The translations under genes were made by a program, and so were the position numbers. Positions 33,981 through 36,760 of a stretch of 36,760 bases of DNA are shown here, piece after piece. Source of the stretch: Methanimicrococcus sp. OttesenSCG-928-J09 (GTDB taxonomy: Archaea; Halobacteriota; Methanosarcinia; Methanosarcinales; Methanosarcinaceae). The notes beneath the pieces were generated by a model. It saw only the letters and a list, made by a program, of their open reading frames with translations. It had not been told where the DNA came from and searched no databases. Location of the stretch: assembly GCA_030266245.1 (NCBI GenBank), contig JAJDHP010000008.1:1-36760 (forward strand), read 5' to 3'. Position 1 is the stretch's first letter, and each line of letters begins with the position of its first letter.

Positions 33981-34395
33981 TTAAAGCTCCGAAAAGAAGT
34001 GATAAACAGCAGCAAAATCAACGGAAAAGAACTGATATGTTTTCCCGAATTCGACATTGGACTGCCGTGTTTTATTTTTTGATTATATATATTGCATATT
34101 TGCATATTGTATGTACATACTTTGTACAGATTACAGATGTTGTATTTAGATATGTATAATATGAGTGGCTTTATGGAGAACTTTGTTATTTATATTTTTT
34201 TGAAACTACTTTCTTCAGATTTTCTCTAAAAAGACGATTGGCTAAGCTGCTCTAAAATAAATATGGAAAGAAGAGGCGGCAAAGAGAATAGAAATGATTA
34301 TTTTTTGAAAAACAATCATTTACTCAGTTTCGTTTTTGACCTTATAAATTAATTAAAAATTATAGAAAATTAATTAAAAAACGAATTAAGATAAA
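33981..34395. other. 415-bp AT-rich gap, topA promoter side
   Basis: Read on the minus strand, a TATA-like ATATATATAATC (34082-34093) lies about 105 bp upstream of topA, next to a direct repeat of TTGCATAT (34091-34106). The side nearer 34395 holds A/T runs downstream of the receiver gene. No credible ORF, array or RNA gene was recognised. Confidence 0.4.
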
Positions 34396-34752
34396 TCATC
34401 CAATGTGTTTTTTAATAATTTCAATTAAATCAGCGCTTTTAACAGGTTTTCCAATGACTTCTTTGACACCTGCTTTTAAGATGTCGTCACCTTTTGTGGA
34501 AGAGAAGGATGTTAAAGCAACAATAACTGCGTTAGAATCGTATTTTAAGATTTTTTCGGTTGCCTGAATACCGTCCGTATTCGGCATAACAATGTCCATA
34601 ATTACGATATCGGGGTTGAATTTTTTGTAAAGTTCGACTGCTTTTTCACCGTCTTTTGCCTGTTCAACAAGATATCCGGAGTTTTGGATAATCTGAACAA
34701 GAAGGTCACGAAGCAAGTCCTCATCATCGACAACCATTACTTTTTTTTGCAT
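34396..34752 (-). CDS. Stand-alone response-regulator receiver (CheY-like)
   Basis: A 118-residue receiver domain with no output domain. Asp9, Asp10 and Glu11 (VVDDE) are the acidic pocket, Asp53 (IMDIVMP) is the phosphorylation site, Thr81 is the switch residue in ALTSFSS and Lys102 in GKPVK is the invariant lysine. No histidine kinase or chemotaxis gene is in the window, so its partner is elsewhere. Single receiver proteins are common in methanosarcinal archaea. The ATG at 34750-34752 has GAGTGAT upstream as a possible ribosome site. Confidence 0.92.
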   Translation of the reverse strand: MQKKVMVVDDEDLLRDLLVQIIQNSGYLVEQAKDGEKAVELYKKFNPDIVIMDIVMPNTDGIQATEKILKYDSNAVIVALTSFSSTKGDDILKAGVKEVIGKPVKSADLIEIIKKHIG

Positions 34753-35069
34753 AATTAATCACTCTCATTACTAACCAAACTAAATCATATGATTTGAAAT
34801 ATGGGAATCGACCATATTTTCAGTCTCATCTTTTCAAATGAGATTAATATTGATACAAACAATAGAATAGATTATAAAGTATTCGCTTATTTGTGCATTC
34901 ATTTGCTCTGTGTTTTGAAAATAATGAGAAATATATAATAGATATATTAGCTGAAAAAGTAAAATTTTATTGAAGAAGAGAAGAAAATTAAAAAAGAAAA
35001 AATTAAATGATCAAATTATCAATTTTTTCAAAAATTGTAAAAGAAAACGAGATATTTTGAATAAAAAAA
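34753..35069. other. AT-rich gap between the receiver gene and tRNA-Ala
   Basis: No gene is supported. Minus-strand TATA-like candidates for the receiver gene are near 34870-34882 and 34927-34945. The side towards 35063 carries the T run (minus strand) of the tRNA-Ala terminator. Confidence 0.4.
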
Positions 35070-35095
35070 GGGAATCTCGAAAATTCGAAATCCCC
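35063..35095 (-). terminator. Hairpin plus T run after tRNA-Ala
   Basis: On the minus strand an imperfect stem (GGGGATTTCGAA paired with TTCGAGATTCCC) is followed by seven T residues (complement of 35063-35069). It lies about 65 nt beyond the 3' end of tRNA-Ala and looks like its transcription end. Confidence 0.5.
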
Positions 35096-35131
35096 AAGGT
35101 TTTAAGATGATTATTTTGTTTTAATTTTCAC

Positions 35132-35257
35132 ATTTTATTTTGTCCGACTTTGTTTTCAATGGACTGATCGGGAATTGAACCCGAGGCCTCTACCATGCCA
35201 AGGTAGCGATCTTCCGCTGATCTACCAGCCCGCTTTTTAATGCGGACAAAATAAAAT
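35132..35257. repeat. Perfect 15-bp inverted repeat enclosing tRNA-Ala
   Basis: ATTTTATTTTGTCCG at 35132-35146 and CGGACAAAATAAAAT at 35243-35257 are exact reverse complements and lie 13 and 11 bases outside the tRNA. A transcript covering both would form a closing stem around the tRNA, suggesting a precursor-processing helix. Confidence 0.75.
35160..35231 (-). tRNA. tRNA-Ala(GGC)
   Basis: A full cloverleaf of 72 nt. The acceptor GGGCTGG pairs with TCAGTCC and has the G3-U70 pair that identifies tRNA-Ala. The D stem is GATC/GATC. The anticodon stem CTACC/GGTAG holds loop TTGGCAT with anticodon GGC. The T arm is TCGGG-TTCAATT-CCCGA and the discriminator is A. The 3' CCA is not encoded. No intron was seen. 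Confidence 0.93.
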
Positions 35258-35404
35258 AATAACAAAATAATCTGCTGCCGCCTTTTAATATGTCGGCGCA
35301 ACGGTTAACACAAGGAATAATTTCTATAAATAATTGTCGATTTGAAACCCGTGGGATTCGGTATTGGAACAAAATAGGCATCGATAGGGCAAAAGCTTTA
35401 AATA

Positions 35405-35420
35405 TCACAATATATATTAG
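35405..35420 (+). promoter_or_regulatory. TATA box of tRNA-Ile
   Basis: CACAATATATATTAG at 35406-35420 fits an archaeal TATA box, giving a start about 35 nt before the mature tRNA. The leader has a short inverted match (TTGTCT with AGACAA) that could pair around the 5' extension. Confidence 0.45.
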
Positions 35421-35476
35421 AGGATTGTTGTCTCAGGCACCATGAAAGTGTTGTTTCAGACAATTAAAAGCAAATT

Positions 35477-35553
35477 GGGCCCGTAGCTTAGCCTGGTGGA
35501 GCGTTCGGCTGATAACCGAAAGGTCCTGCGTTCGAATCGCAGCGGGCCCACCA
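35477..35553 (+). tRNA. tRNA-Ile(GAT) with encoded CCA
   Basis: The mature tRNA is 35477-35550, with CCA encoded at 35551-35553. The acceptor GGGCCCG/CGGGCCC is perfectly paired. The anticodon stem TTCGG/CCGAA holds loop CTGATAA with anticodon GAT. The T arm is CTGCG-TTCGAAT-CGCAG and the discriminator is A. It is divergent from tRNA-Ala, 245 bp away. Confidence 0.95.
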
Positions 35554-36155
35554 TTCAATCAATTTTGCAATAATTAAGGCTTCAAATTCTATAATAATTT
35601 TTTAAAAATTCTTATTTGTTAAAATTTCCTAATAAAAAAATATTTAAATTAATAAAACTATTAATTTAATTGACTGTTTTTGACCGTTTAACATTCAATT
35701 AATGAAATTTAGGTTTAGCCGGATTTCTCAGAACTATTAAAATATATTTGTAATTAATATCAATTAATTTAAAATATAATTAATCGTTTAATCTAATTGT
35801 CTGAAATTATAAGATATATAAGAAAAATATACTTGGTGCTTAAAAAAAACTGCAATGCAGCAATGAAGTCCGCAATAATTTCACACGATTATTTCATAGG
35901 AATGTGGTTATTACAACTAAATATCAAATAGGAATATATAAATATATAAACCGAATATTATAAATGTAATAGGAAAATGACGCTTTTTATTTAGATGACA
36001 CATTCAATTTTGAAAGTTTTTCGGTGATCTATTTTCCAAAAACATGACTGCATTTGCAAACGTATGCGGTTGACATATAATGATACATATAAAACATAAA
36101 TAAAAAACGAATAAAAACGACTAAAAACGAAACGAGCTTAAATGAGGAACATAAA
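35554..36155. other. 602-bp very AT-rich gap before the winged-helix gene
   Basis: No ORF is supported. A TATA-like AAGATATATAAG at about 35811-35822 is followed about 30 bases later by a perfect CTGCAATGCAG palindrome (35850-35860) with no gene behind it. GGAAT-type motifs recur at about 35899, 35930 and 35972. The promoter of the next gene is TGACATATAATGATACATAT at about 36072-36091, with an imperfect GCAAACGTATGC palindrome just upstream (36056-36067). GAGGAACATAAA precedes its ATG. Confidence 0.4.
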
Positions 36156-36518
36156 ATGAGTGAACAATACGTTGGTAAAGATTCTGAGATGGTGGAACTG
36201 CTTAGAAAATTAGATATCAGTCGACCGGTTGCTAAAACCCTTGCCTGTTTATCTGATGGAAGAGAATTAACCTCTCACACAATTGAAATGACTTCCGGTC
36301 TCAGACAACCTGAAGTAAGCATTGCAATGCGCTACCTCAAGAACAACAATTGGATTGAAATCAGAGAGGAAAAAAGAGACAACGGCAAGGGAAGACCTGT
36401 AAAATATTACAAGTTGACTGTTCCGATGGACAAAATCATTGAAAAAATCGAGGAAAACATCCTTGAAGAAAGAAAAATGATTTTAAGAAATATCGAGGAA
36501 TTGAAGAAAATTTCTTAA
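36156..36518 (+). CDS. Winged-helix transcriptional regulator
   Basis: A 120-residue DNA-binding protein. Residues about 18-90 form a winged helix: KTLACLSDGRELTSHTIEMT, then a recognition helix with RQPEVSIAMRYLKNNNWIEI, and a wing with GKGRPVKYYKLT, a pattern typical of archaeal ArsR/TrmB-like regulators. The C-terminal 30 residues are a charged coiled helix (IIEKIEENILEERKMILRNIEELKK), probably for dimerisation. There is no metal-binding cysteine, so it is not a metal-sensing ArsR. Targets and ligand are unknown. The ATG at 36156 follows GAGGAACATAAA. Confidence 0.85.
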   Translation: MSEQYVGKDSEMVELLRKLDISRPVAKTLACLSDGRELTSHTIEMTSGLRQPEVSIAMRYLKNNNWIEIREEKRDNGKGRPVKYYKLTVPMDKIIEKIEENILEERKMILRNIEELKKIS

Positions 36519-36714
36519 TTCTTTTTTGATTTATAAAATAAAAAACAGATTTTGCGGCATTTTTTGAGAAACAATATTTTTCAAAAAATGACGATTCGTT
36601 TTCAACTTTTTTAAATCCTTTTTCTTATAATTCAAGATCTTATTTTTTTTTTAATTTTTTCTTTTAATTTTTTAAATTTTTATTTTCAGCAAAAATTGTG
36701 AGCAGGTTTTTACA

Positions 36715-36757
36715 ATTTTCAAAAAATGCTGCGATTCGCGCGCGGGCCGGTCGATTA
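36715..36757 (-). repeat. CG-rich module at the window edge
   Basis: CAAAAAATGCTGCGATTCGC followed by GCGCGGGCCGG: the module that brackets the composite elements, here after the winged-helix gene. The gap between 36519 and it is T/A-rich and probably holds the transcription end. Whether a 24-nt array follows is outside the window. Confidence 0.6.
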
Positions 36758-36760
36758 AGC

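Noticed and set aside
35190-35408. 72-codon minus-strand frame over the tRNA-Ala gene
   Set aside because: It overlaps the tRNA and its inverted repeat and has no protein signature.

Overview
The window looks like a chromosomal segment of a methanogenic euryarchaeon, most likely in or near the Methanosarcinaceae; a low-GC, gut-type lineage such as Methanimicrococcus is my best guess, not proven. Archaeal and methanogen markers are a GHMP-type shikimate kinase, the tetrahydromethanopterin enzyme MptE, DUF373 and DUF2073 proteins, an ArvA/OapA-type GTPase, a small ACT-domain regulator, AbrB-PhoU, an archaeal-type IleRS, TATA-like promoters and Shine-Dalgarno sites of the GGTGA/GGAGG type. No phage, integrase, transposase or CRISPR array is visible.

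Layout: 1-5 kb holds a YgjP-like metalloprotease, hisE and a LeuC/HacA-type dehydratase (likely one minus-strand unit), a cysteine-cluster protein and a divergent ACT regulator. 4.9-8.0 kb holds purE plus a double [4Fe-4S] QueG-like reductase, facing chorismate mutase and shikimate kinase. 8.3-17.6 kb is plus-strand: AbrB-PhoU, a ClC channel, the ArvA/ArvB pair, an unknown protein and ileS. 18.5-28.5 kb is minus-strand: a CPA2 antiporter, a GLUG-repeat surface protein and a heterodimeric ABC exporter. 28.7-36.8 kb holds mptE, DUF373, topA, a lone CheY-like receiver, divergent tRNA-Ala and tRNA-Ile, and a winged-helix regulator. The genes are mostly ordinary housekeeping and envelope functions.

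The unusual material is in the long intergenic gaps. A composite repeat family recurs in at least six gaps. It has a tandem array of 24-nt units, then hairpin HP1 (8-bp stem AAAATCGC/GCGATTTT), then hairpin HP2 (GCGGC/GCCGC), and it is usually bracketed by CG-rich modules containing CGCGCG-type runs. HP1 varies mainly in its loop, and HP2 shows a compensatory base-pair change in one copy and a wobble pair in another. The structure may therefore be under selection. Nineteen CG-rich modules are recognisable, with or without the array.

Two further themes stand out. Four genes (shikimate kinase, ClC channel, both ABC subunits) carry in-frame tandem-repeat expansions in probable loops, linkers or tails. 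The tRNA-Ala gene lies inside a perfect 15-bp inverted repeat followed by a terminator-like hairpin, which suggests a dedicated processing stem.
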